A DNA stretch of 64,000 nt from Glandiceps talaboti (Eukaryota > Hemichordata > Enteropneusta > Spengelidae), in NCBI RefSeq assembly GCF_964340395.1, contig NC_135566.1:21662635-21726634 (forward strand), read 5' to 3'. Numbering within the stretch: the first letter of the stretch is position 1; every line of letters begins with the position of its first letter. Of this stretch, positions 11,901-25,500 are shown piece after piece. The notes beneath the pieces are model-generated. The model made no database searches. It was not told where the DNA came from and worked only from the letters and a program-made list of their open reading frames with translations. The position numbers were made by a program, and so were the translations under genes.

Positions 11901-14900
11901 TGGAAAGTATAAGTTATCAAAAAGTTCTTTTGTCAGTACTAAGCACACGACAAGTAATGACAACCTTATGTCACAAGTAGATTGTAGCAGAATAAAGAAA
12001 TATTTTGGAGATGAACAGAATTATATTATCCGTAGTAATATCTTTTCAAAAAGGTTAAATTGAGTAGTGGCAACTTTAAGAGTAAATATTAGAATCTAAA
12101 TAACTTATTTCATTCCATCAATAAGTTTATACTGTATTGTTTGATTCATTCCTTTCAGGATTGAACTCAAGGTCACGGAAGATGACACGAACACAGATGG
12201 CAGATGAACACCAGACAGCCAATCAAGAAGTGGAAGAAGTAAGTGAAGATTTTGGAATTGTATAATTACTGAGAATGGTCATTAAATTTTGTTGCCCAAT
12301 ATTTCTTCCCATCTGCAGTGGAAAGTATAAGTTATCAAAATGTTTTTTGGTCAGTACTAAGCACACGACAAGTAATGACAACCTTATGTCACAAGTAGAT
12401 TGTAGCAGAATAAAGAAATATTTTGGAGATGAACAAAATTATATTATCCGTAGTAATATCTTTTCAAAAAGGTTAAATTGAGTAGTGGCAACTTTAAGAG
12501 TAAATATTAGAATCTAAATAACTTATTTCATTCCATCAATAAGTTTACACTGTATTGTTTGATTCATTCCTTTCAGGATTGAACTCAAGGTCACGGAAGA
12601 TGACACGAACACAGATGGCAGATGAACACCAGACAGCCAATCCAGAAGTGGAAGAAGTAAGTGAAGATTTTGGAATTGTATAATTACTGAGAATGGTCAT
12701 TAAATTTTGTTGCCCAATATTTCTTCCCATCTGCAATGGAAAGTATAAGTTATCAAAAAGTTCTTTTGTCAGTACTAAGCACACGACAAGTAATGACAAC
12801 CTTATGTCACAAGTAGATTGTAGCAGAATAAAGAAATATTTTGGAGATGAACAGAATTATATTATCCGTAGTAATATCTTTTCAAAAAGGTTAAATTGAG
12901 TAGTGGCAATTTTAAGAGTAAATATTAGAATCTAAATATCTTATTTCATTCCATCAATAAGTTTATACTGTATTGTTTGATTCATTCCTTTCAGGATTGA
13001 ACTCAAGGTCACGGAAGATGACACGAACACAGATGGCAGATGAACACCAGACAGCCAATCAAGAAGTGGAAGAAGTAAGTGAAGATTTTGGAATTGTATA
13101 ATTACTGAGAATGGTCATTAAATTTTGTTGCCCAATATTTCTTCCCATCCTCAATGGAAAGTATAAGTTATCAAAAAGTTCTTTTGTCAGTACTAAGCAC
13201 ACAACAAGTAATGACAACCTTATGTCACAAGTAGATTGTAGCAGAATGAAGAAATATTGGAGATGAACAGAATTATATTATCCGTAGTAATATCTTTTCA
13301 AAAAGGTTAAATTGAGTAGTGGCAACTTTAAGAGTAAATATTAGAATCTAAATAACTTATTTCATTCCATCAATAAGTTTATACTGTATTGTTTGATTCA
13401 TTCCTTTCAGGATGGAACTCAAGGTCACGGAAGATGACACGAACACAGATGGCAGATGAACACCAGACAGCCAATCAAGAAGTGGAAGAAGTAAGTGAAG
13501 ATTTTGGAATTGTATAATTACTGAGAATGGTCATTAAATTTTGTTGCCCAATATTTCTTCCCATCTGCAATGGAAAGTATAAGTTATCTAAAAGTTCTTT
13601 TGTCAGTACTAAGCACACGACAAGTAATGACAACCTTATGTCACAAGTAGATTGTAGCAGAATGAAGAAATATTTTGGAGATGAACAGAATTATATTATC
13701 CGTGGTAATATCTTTTCAAAAAGGTTAAATTGAGTAGTGGCAACTTTAAGAGTAAATATTAGAATACTGTTATTTCATTCCATCAATAAGTTTATACTGT
13801 ATTGTTTGATTCATTCCTTTCAGGATGGAACTCAAGGTCACGGAAGATGACACGAACACAGATGGCAGATGAACACCAGACAGCCAATCAAGAAGTGGAA
13901 GAAGTAAGTGAAGATTTTGGAATTGTATAATTACTGAGAATGGTCATTAAATTTTGTTGCCCAATATTTCTTCCCATCTGCAATGGAAAGTATAAGTTAT
14001 CTAAAAGTTCTTTTGTCAGTACTAAGCACACGACAAGTAATGACAACCTTATGTCACAAGTAGATTGTAGCAGAATGAAGACATATTTTGGAGATGAACA
14101 GAATTGTATTATCCGTGGTAATATCTTTTCAAAAAGGTTAAATTGAGTAGTGGCAACTTTAAGAGTAAATATTAGAATCTAAATAACTGTTATTTCATTC
14201 CATCAAAAAGTTTATACTGTATTGTTTGATTCATTCCTTTCAGGATGGAACTCAAGGTCACGGAAGATGACACGAACACAGATGGCAGATGAACACCAGA
14301 CAGCCAATCAAGAAGTGGAAGAAGTAAGTGAAGATTTTGGAATTGTATAATTACTGAGAATGGTCATTAAATTTTGTTGCCCAATATTTCTTCCCATCCT
14401 CAATGGAAAGTATAAGTTATCAAAAAGTTCTTTTGTCAGTACTAAGCACACAACAAGTAATGACAACCTTATGTCACAAGTAGATTGTAGCAGAATGAAG
14501 AAATATTGGAGATGAACAGAATTGTATTATCCGTGGTAATATCTTTTCAAAAAGGTTAAATTGAGTAGTGGCAACTTTAAGAGTAAATATCAGAATACTG
14601 TTATTTCATTCCATCAATAAGTTTATACTGTATTGTTTGATTCATTCCTTTCAGGATGGAACTCAAGGTCACGGAAGATGACACGAACACAGATGGCAGA
14701 TGAACACCAGACAGCCAATCAAGAAGTGGAAGAAGTAAGTGAAGATTTTGGAATTGTATAATTACTGAGAATGGTCATTAAATTTTGTTGCCCAATATTT
14801 CTTCCCATCTGCAATGGAAAGTATAAGTTATCTAAAAGTTCTTTTGTCAGTACTAAGCACACGACAAGTAATGACAACCTTATGTCACAAGTAGATTGTA

Positions 14901-16193
14901 GCAGAATGAAGACATATTTTGGAGATGAACAGAATTGTATTATCCGTGGTAATATCTTTTCAAAAAGGTTAAATTGAGTAGTGGCAACTTTAAGAGTAAA
15001 TATTAGAATCTAAATAACTGTTATTTCATTCCATCAAAAAGTTTATACTGTATTGTTTGATTCATTCCTTTCAGGATGGAACTCAAGGTCACGGAAGATG
15101 ACACGAACACAGATGGCAGATGAACACCAGACAGCCAATCAAGAAGTGGAAGAAGTAAGTGAAGATTTTGGAATTGTATAATTACTGAGAATGGTCATTA
15201 AATTTTGTTGCCCAATATTTCTTCCCATCCTCAATGGAAAGTATAAGTTATCAAAAAGTTCTTTTGTCAGTACTAAGCACACAACAAGTAATGACAACCT
15301 TATGTCACAAGTAGATTGTAGCAGAATGAAGAAATATTGGAGATGAACAGAATTATATTATCCGTAGTAATATCTTTTCAAAAAGGTTAAATTGAGTAGT
15401 GGCAACTTTAAGAGTAAATATTAGAATCTAAATAACTTATTTCATTCCATCAATAAGTTTATACTGTATTGTTTGATTCATTCCTTTCAGGATGGAACTC
15501 AAGGTCACGGAAGATGACACGAACACAGATGGCAGATGAACACCAGACAGCCAATCAAGAAGTGGAAGAAGTAAGTGAAGATTTTGGAATTGTATAATTA
15601 CTGAGAATGGTCATTAAATTTTGTTGCCCAATATTTCTTCCCATCTGCAATGGAAAGTATAAGTTATCTAAAAGTTCTTTTGTCAGTACTAAGCACACGA
15701 CAAGTAATGACAACCTTATGTCACAAGTAGATTGTAGCAGAATGAAGAAATATTTTGGAGATGAACAGAATTATATTATCCGTGGTAATATCTTTTCAAA
15801 AAGGTTAAATTGAGTAGTGGCAACTTTAAGAGTAAATATTAGAATACTGTTATTTCATTCCATCAATAAGTTTATACTGTATTGTTTGATTCATTCCTTT
15901 CAGGATGGAACTCAAGGTCACGGAAGATGACACGAACACAGATGGCAGATGAACACCAGACAGCCAATCAAGAAGTGGAAGAAGTAAGTGAAGATTTTGG
16001 AATTGTATAATTACTGAGAATGGTCATTAAATTTTGTTGCCCAATATTTCTTCCCATCTGCAATGGAAAGTATAAGTTATCTAAAAGTTCTTTTGTCAGT
16101 ACTAAGCACACGACAAGTAATGACAACCTTATGTCACAAGTAGATTGTAGCAGAATGAAGAAATATTGGAGATGAACAGAATTGTATTATCCG

Positions 16194-16500
16194 TGGCAAT
16201 GACAACCTTATGTCACAAGTAGATTGTAGCAGAATAAAGAAATATTTTGGAGATGAACAGAATTATATTATCCGTAGTAATATCTTTTCAAAAAGGTTAA
16301 ATTGAGTAGTGGCAACTTTAAGAGTAAATATTAGAATCTAAATAATCTAAAGTAATGACAACCTTATGTCACAAGTATATTGTAGCAGAATGAAGAAATA
16401 TTTTGGAGATGAACAGAATTGTATTATCCGTGGTAATATCTTTTCAAAAATATTAAATTGAGTAGTGGCAACTTTGAGAGTAAATATTAGAATACTGTTA
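16194..16500 (+). repeat. Composite rearranged unit (first of seven)
   Basis: Here the unit jumps from CCGTGG directly to CAATGACAACC, skipping the end of one unit, its exon block and the start of the next. A second jump, AAATAATCTAAAGTAATGAC, follows about 150 bp later. Both joints carry TAAT or AAT microhomology. The same pair of joints recurs near 18,510/18,650, 21,655/21,800, 24,800/24,950, 26,290/26,433, 28,190/28,335 and 33,415/33,560. Exon-block spacing across each is about 650 bp instead of 415 bp. Confidence 0.85.
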
Positions 16501-19500
16501 TTTCATTCCATCAATAAGTTTATACTGTATTGTTTGATTCATTCCTTTCAGGATGGAACTCAAGGTCACGGAAGATGACACGAACACAGATGGCAGATGA
16601 ACACCAGACAGCCAATCAAGAAGTGGAAGAAGTAAGTGAAGATTTTGGAATTGTATAATTACTGAGAATGGTCATTAAATTTTGTTGCCCAATATTTCTT
16701 CCCATCCTCAATGGAAAGTATAAGTTATCAAAAAGTTCTTTTGTCAGTACTAAGCACACAACAAGTAATGACAACCTTATGTCACAAGTAGATTGTAGCA
16801 GAATGAAGAAATATTGGAGATGAACAGAATTGTATTATCCGTGGTAATATCTTTTCAAAAAGGTTAAATTGAGTAGTGGCAACTTTAAGAGTAAATATCA
16901 GAATACTGTTATTTCATTCCATCAATAAGTTTATACTGTATTGTTTGATTCATTCCTTTCAGGATGGAACTCAAGGTCACGGAAGATGACACGAACACAG
17001 ATGGCAGATGAACACCAGACAGCCAATCAAGAAGTGGAAGAAGTAAGTGAAGATTTTGGAATTGTATAATTACTGAGAATGGTCATTAAATTTTGTTGCC
17101 CAATATTTCTTCCCATCTGCAATGGAAAGTATAAGTTATCTAAAAGTTCTTTTGTCAGTACTAAGCACACGACAAGTAATGACAACCTTATGTCACAAGT
17201 AGATTGTAGCAGAATGAAGACATATTTTGGAGATGAACAGAATTGTATGATCCGTGGTAATATCTTTTCAAAAAGGTTAAATTGAGTAGTGGCAACTTTA
17301 AGAGTAATTATTAGAATCTAAATAACTGTTATTTCATTCCATCAATAAGTTTATACTGTATTGTTTGATTCATTCCTTTCAGGATGGAACTCAAGGTCAC
17401 GGAAGATGACACGAACACAGATGGCAGATGAACACCAGACAGCCAATCAAGAAGTGGAAGAAGTAAGTGAAGATTTTGGAATTGAATAATTACTGAGAAT
17501 GGTCATTAAATTTTGTTGCCCAATATTTCTTCCCATCCTCAATGGAAAGTATATGTTATCAAAAAGTTCTTTTGTTAGTACTAAGCACACAACAAGTAAT
17601 GACAACCTTATGTCACAAGTAGATTGTAGCAGAATGAAGAAATATTGGAGATGAACAGAATTGTATTATCCGTGGTAATATCTTTTCAAAAAGGTTAAAT
17701 TGAGTAGTGGCAACTTTAAGAGTAAATATCAGAATACTGTTATTTCATTCCATCAATAAGTTTATACTGTATTGTTTGATTCATTCCTTTCAGGATGGAA
17801 CTCAAGGTCACGGAAGATGACACGAACACAGATGGCAGATGAACACCAGACAGCCAATCAAGAAGTGGAAGAAGTAAGTGAAGATTTTGGAATTGTATAA
17901 TTACTGAGAATGGTCATTAAATTTTGTTGCCCAATATTTCTTCCCATCTGCAATGGAAAGTATAAGTTATCTAAAAGTTCTTTTGTCAGTACTAAGCACA
18001 CGACAAGTAATGACAACCTTATGTCACAAGTAGATTGTAGCAGAATGAAGACATATTTTGGAGATGAACAGAATTGTATGATCCGTGGTAATATCTTTTC
18101 AAAAAGGTTAAATTGAGTAGTGGCAACTTTAAGAGTAATTATTAGAATCTAAATAACTGTTATTTCATTCCATCAATAAGTTTATACTGTATTGTTTGAT
18201 TCATTCCTTTCAGGATGGAACTCAAGGTCACGGAAGATGACACGAACACAGATGGCAGATGAACACCAGACAGCCAATCAAGAAGTGGAAGAAGTAAGTG
18301 AAGATTTTGGAATTGAATAATTACTGAGAATGGTCATTAAATTTTGTTGCCCAATATTTCTTCCCATCCTCAATGGAAAGTATATGTTATCAAAAAGTTC
18401 TTTTGTTAGTACTAAGCACACAACAAGTAATGACAACCTTATGTCACAAGTAGATTGTAGCAGAATGAAGAAATATTGGAGATGAACAGAATTGTATTAT
18501 CCGTGGCAATGACAACCTTATGTCACAAGTAGATTGTAGCAGAATAAAGAAATATTTTGGAGATGAACAGAATTATATTATCCGTAGTAATATCTTTTCA
18601 AAAAGGTTAAATTGAGTAGTGGCAACTTTAAGAGTAAATATTAGAATCTAAATAATCTAAAGTAATGACAACCTTATGTCACAAGTATATTGTAGCAGAA
18701 TGAAGAAATATTTTGGAGATGAACAGAATTGTATTATCCGTGGTAATATCTTTTCAAAAATATTAAATTGAGTAGTGGCAACTTTGAGAGTAAATATTAG
18801 AATACTGTTATTTCATTCCATCAATAAGTTTATACTGTATTGTTTGATTCATTCCTTTCAGGATGGAACTCAAGGTCACGGAAGATGACACGAACACAGA
18901 TGGCAGATGAACACCAGACAGCCAATCAAGAAGTGGAAGAAGTAAGTGAAGATTTTGGAATTGTATAATTACTGAGAATGGTCATTAAATTTTGTTGCCC
19001 AATATTTCTTCCCATCTGCAATGGAAAGTATAAGTTATCTAAAAGTTCTTTTGTCAGTACTAAGCACACGACAAGTAATGACAACCTTATGTCACAAGTA
19101 GATTGTAGCAGAATGAAGACATATTTTGGAGATGAACAGAATTGTATTATCCGTGGTAATATCTTTTCAAAAAGGTTAAATTGAGTAGTGGCAACTTTAA
19201 GAGTAAATATTAGAATCTAAATAACTGTTATTTCATTCCATCAAAAAGTTTATACTGTATTGTTTGATTCATTCCTTTCAGGATGGAACTCAAGGTCACG
19301 GAAGATGACACGAACACAGATGGCAGATGAACACCAGACAGCCAATCAAGAAGTGGAAGAAGTAAGTGAAGATTTTGGAATTGTATAATTACTGAGAATG
19401 GTCATTAAATTTTGTTGCCCAATATTTCTTCCCATCCTCAATGGAAAGTATAAGTTATCAAAAAGTTCTTTTGTCAGTACTAAGCACACAACAAGTAATG

Positions 19501-22500
19501 ACAACCTTATGTCACAAGTAGATTGTAGCAGAATGAAGAAATATTGGAGATGAACAGAATTATATTATCCGTAGTAATATCTTTTCAAAAAGGTTAAATT
19601 GAGTAGTGGCAACTTTAAGAGTAAATATTAGAATCTAAATAACTTATTTCATTCCATCAATAAGTTTATACTGTATTGTTTGATTCATTCCTTTCAGGAT
19701 GGAACTCAAGGTCACGGAAGATGACACGAACACAGATGGCAGATGAACACCAGACAGCCAATCAAGAAGTGGAAGAAGTAAGTGAAGATTTTGGAATTGT
19801 ATAATTACTGAGAATGGTCATTAAATTTTGTTGCCCAATATTTCTTCCCATCTGCAATGGAAAGTATAAGTTATCTAAAAGTTCTTTTGTCAGTACTAAG
19901 CACACGACAAGTAATGACAACCTTATGTCACAAGTAGATTGTAGCAGAATGAAGAAATATTTTGGAGATGAACAGAATTATATTATCCGTGGTAATATCT
20001 TTTCAAAAAGGTTAAATTGAGTAGTGGCAACTTTAAGAGTAAATATTAGAATACTGTTATTTCATTCCATCAATAAGTTTATACTGTATTGTTTGATTCA
20101 TTCCTTTCAGGATGGAACTCAAGGTCACGGAAGATGACACGAACACAGATGGCAGATGAACACCAGACAGCCAATCAAGAAGTGGAAGAAGTAAGTGAAG
20201 ATTTTGGAATTGTATAATTACTGAGAATGGTCATTAAATTTTGTTGCCCAATATTTCTTCCCATCTGCAATGGAAAGTATAAGTTATCTAAAAGTTCTTT
20301 TGTCAGTACTAAGCACACGACAAGTAATGACAACCTTATGTCACAAGTAGATTGTAGCAGAATGAAGACATATTTTGGAGATGAACAGAATTGTATTATC
20401 CGTGGTAATATCTTTTCAAAAAGGTTAAATTGAGTAGTGGCAACTTTAAGAGTAAATATTAGAATCTAAATAACTGTTATTTCATTCCATCAAAAAGTTT
20501 ATACTGTATTGTTTGATTCATTCCTTTCAGGATGGAACTCAAGGTCACGGAAGATGACACGAACACAGATGGCAGATGAACACCAGACAGCCAATCAAGA
20601 AGTGGAAGAAGTAAGTGAAGATTTTGGAATTGTATAATTACTGAGAATGGTCATTAAATTTTGTTGCCCAATATTTCTTCCCATCCTCAATGGAAAGTAT
20701 AAGTTATCAAAAAGTTCTTTTGTCAGTACTAAGCACACAACAAGTAATGACAACCTTATGTCACAAGTAGATTGTAGCAGAATGAAGAAATATTGGAGAT
20801 GAACAGAATTGTATTATCCGTGGTAATATCTTTTCAAAAAGGTTAAATTGAGTAGTGGCAACTTTAAGAGTAAATATCAGAATACTGTTATTTCATTCCA
20901 TCAATAAGTTTATACTGTATTGTTTGATTCATTCCTTTCAGGATGGAACTCAAGGTCACGGAAGATGACACGAACACAGATGGCAGATGAACACCAGACA
21001 GCCAATCAAGAAGTGGAAGAAGTAAGTGAAGATTTTGGAATTGTATAATTACTGAGAATGGTCATTAAATTTTGTTGCCCAATATTTCTTCCCATCTGCA
21101 ATGGAAAGTATAAGTTATCTAAAAGTTCTTTTGTCAGTACTAAGCACACGACAAGTAATGACAACCTTATGTCACAAGTAGATTGTAGCAGAATGAAGAC
21201 ATATTTTGGAGATGAACAGAATTGTATGATCCGTGGTAATATCTTTTCAAAAAGGTTAAATTGAGTAGTGGCAACTTTAAGAGTAATTATTAGAATCTAA
21301 ATAACTGTTATTTCATTCCATCAATAAGTTTATACTGTATTGTTTGATTCATTCCTTTCAGGATGGAACTCAAGGTCACGGAAGATGACACGAACACAGA
21401 TGGCAGATGAACACCAGACAGCCAATCAAGAAGTGGAAGAAGTAAGTGAAGATTTTGGAATTGAATAATTACTGAGAATGGTCATTAAATTTTGTTGCCC
21501 AATATTTCTTCCCATCCTCAATGGAAAGTATATGTTATCAAAAAGTTCTTTTGTTAGTACTAAGCACACAACAAGTAATGACAACCTTATGTCACAAGTA
21601 GATTGTAGCAGAATGAAGAAATATTGGAGATGAACAGAATTGTATTATCCGTGGCAATGACAACCTTATGTCACAAGTAGATTGTAGCAGAATAAAGAAA
21701 TATTTTGGAGATGAACAGAATTATATTATCCGTAGTAATATCTTTTCAAAAAGGTTAAATTGAGTAGTGGCAACTTTAAGAGTAAATATTAGAATCTAAA
21801 TAATCTAAAGTAATGACAACCTTATGTCACAAGTATATTGTAGCAGAATGAAGAAATATTTTGGAGATGAACAGAATTGTATTATCCGTGGTAATATCTT
21901 TTCAAAAATATTAAATTGAGTAGTGGCAACTTTGAGAGTAAATATTAGAATCTAAATAACTTATTTCATTCCTTCAATAAGTTTATACTGTATTGTTTGA
22001 TTCATTCCTTTCAGGATGGAACTCAAGGTCACGGAAGATGACACAAACACAGATTGCAGATGAACACCAGACAGCCAATCAAGAAGTGGAAGAAGTAAGT
22101 GAAGATTTTGGAATTGCATAATTACTGAGAATGGTCATTAAATTTTGTTGCCCAATATTTCTTCCCATCTGCAATGGAAAGTATAAGTTATCAAAAAGTT
22201 CTTTTGTCAGTACTAAGCACACGACAAGTAATGACAACCTTATGTCACAAGTAGATTGTAGCAGAATAAAGAAATATTTTGGAGATGAACAGAATTATGT
22301 TATCCGTAGTAATATCTTTTCAAAAAGGTTAAATTGAGTAGTGGCAACTTTGAGAGTAAATATTAGAATACTGTTATTTCATTCCATCAATAAGTTCATA
22401 CTGTATTGTTTGATTCATTCCTTTCAGGATGGAACTCAAGGTCACGGAAGATGACACGAACACAGATGGCAGATGAACACCAGACAGCCAATCAAGAAGT

Positions 22501-25500
22501 GGAAGAAGTAAGTGAAGATTTTGGAATTGTATAATTACTGAGAATGGTCATTAAATTTTGTTGCCCAATATTTCTTCCCATCTGCAATGGAAAGTATAAG
22601 TTATCTAAAAGTTCTTTTGTCAGTCCTAATCACACGACAAGTAATGACAACCTTATGTCACAAGCAGATTGTAGCAGAATGAAGAAATATTTTGGAGATG
22701 AACAGAATTGTATTATCCGTGGTAATATCTTTTCAAAAAGATTAAATTGAGTAGTGGCAACTTTGAGAGTAAATATTAGAATCTAAATAACTTATTTCAT
22801 TCCTTCAATAAGTTTATACTGTATTGTTTGATTCATTCCTTTCAGGATGGAACTCAAGGTCACGGAAGATGACACGAACACAGATGGCAGATGAACACCA
22901 GACAGCCAATCAAGAAGTGGAAGAAGTAAGTGAAGATGTTGGAATTGTATAATTACTGAGAATGGTCATTAAATTTTGTTGCCCAATATTTCTTCCCAAT
23001 GGCAATGGAAAGTATAAGTTATCTAAAAGTTCTTTTGTCAGTACTAAGCACACGACAAGTAATGACAACTTTATGTCACAAGTAGATTGTAGCAGAATAA
23101 AGAAATATTTTGGAGATGAACAGAATTATATTATCCGTAGTAATATCTTTTCAAAAAGGTTAAATTGAGTAGTGGCAACTTTAAGAGTAAATATTAGAAT
23201 ACTGTTATTTCATTCCATCAATTAGTTTATACTGTATTGTTTGATTCATTCCTTTCAGGATGGAACTCAAGGTCACGGAAGATGACACGAACACAGATGG
23301 CAGATGAACACCAGACAGCCAATCAAGAAGTGGAAGAAGTAAGTGAAGATTTTGGAATTGTATAATTACTGAGAATGGTCATTAAATTTTGTTGCCCAAT
23401 ATTTCTTCCCATCTGGAATGGAAAGTATAAGTTATCTAAAAGTTTTTTTGTCAGTCCTAATCACACGACAAGTAATGACAACCTTATGTCACAAGTAGAT
23501 TGTAGCAGAATGAAGAAATATTTTGGAGATGAACAGAATTGTATTATCCGTGGTAATATCTTTTCAAAAATATTAAATTGAGTAGTGGCAACTTTGAGAG
23601 TAAATATTAGAATCTAAATAACTTATTTCATTCCTTCAATAAGTTTATACTGTATTGTTTGATTCATTCCTTTCAGGATGGAACTCAAGGTCACGGAAGA
23701 TGACACAAACACAGATGGCAGATGAACACCAGACAGCCAATCAAGAAGTGGAAGAAGTAAGTGAAGATTTTGGAATTGCATAATTACTGAGAATGGTCAT
23801 TAAATTTTGTTGCCCAATATTTCTTCCCATCTGCAATGGAAAGTATAAGTTATCAAAAAGTTCTTTTGTCAGTACTAAGCACACGACAAGTAATGACAAC
23901 CTTATGTCACAAGTAGATTGTAGCAGAATAAAGAAATATTTTGGAGATGAACAGAATTATGTTATCCGTAGTAATATCTTTTCAAAAAGGTTAAATTGAG
24001 TAGTGGCAACTTTGAGAGTAAATATTAGAATACTGTTATTTCATTCCATCAATAAGTTTATACTGTATTGTTTGATTCATTCCTTTCAGGATGGAACTCA
24101 AGGTCACGGAAGATGACACGAACACAGATGGCAGATGAACACCAGACAGCCAATCAAGAAGTGGAAGAAGTAAGTGAAGATTTTGGAATTGTATAATTAC
24201 TGAGAATGGTCATTAAATTTTGTTGCCCAATATTTCTTCCCATCTGCAATGGAAAGTATAAGTTATCTAAAAGTTCTTTTGTCAGTACTAAGCACACGAC
24301 AAGTAATGACAACCTTATGTCACAAGTAGATTGTAGCAGAATGAAGACATATTTTGGAGATGAACAGAATTGTATGATCCGTGGTAATATCTTTTCAAAA
24401 AGGTTAAATTGAGTAGTGGCAACTTTAAGAGTAATTATTAGAATCTAAATAACTGTTATTACATTCCATCAATAAGTTTATACTGTATTGTTTGATTCAT
24501 TCCTTTCAGGATGGAACTCAAGGTCACGGAAGATGACACGAACACATATGGCAGATGAACACCAGACAGCCAATCAAGAAGTGGAAGAAGTAAGTGAAGA
24601 TTTTGGAATTGAATAATTACTGAGAATGGTCATTAAATTTTGTTGCCCAATATTTCTTCCCATCCTCAATGGAAAGTATATGTTATCAAAAAGTTCTTTT
24701 GTCAGTACTAAGCACACAACAAGTAATGACAACCTTATGTCACAAGTAGATTGTAGCAGAATGAAGAAATATTGGAGATGAACAGAATTGTATTATCCGT
24801 GGTAATGACAACCTTATGTCAAAAGTAGATTGTAGCAGAATAAAGAAATATTTTGGAGATGAACAGAATTATATTATCCGTAGTAATATCTTTTCAAAAA
24901 GGTTAAATTGAGTAGTGGCAACTTTAAGAGTAAATATTAGAATCTAAATAATCTAAAGTAATGACAACCTTATGTCACAAGTATATTGTAGCAGAATGAA
25001 GAAATATTTTGGAGATGAACAGAATTGTATTATCCGTGGTAATATCTTTTCAAAAATATTAAATTGAGTAGTGGCAACTTTGAGAGTAAATATTAGAATC
25101 TAAATAACTTATTTCATTCCTTCAATAAGTTTATACTGTATTGTTTGATTCATTCCTTTCAGGATGGAACTCAAGGTCACGGAAGATGACACAAACACAG
25201 ATGGCAGATGAACACCAGACAGCCAATCAAGAAGTGGAAGAAGTAAGTGAAGATTTTGGAATTGCATAATTACTGAGAATGGTCATTAAATTTTGTTGCC
25301 CAATATTTCTTCCCATCTGCAATGGAAAGTATAAGTTATCAAAAAGTTCTTTTGTCAGTACTAAGCACACGACAAGTAATGACAACCTTATGTCACAAGT
25401 AGATTGTAGCAGAATAAAGAAATATTTTGGAGATGAACAGAATTATGTTATCCGTAGTAATATCTTTTCAAAAAGGTTAAATTGAGTAGTGGCAACTTTG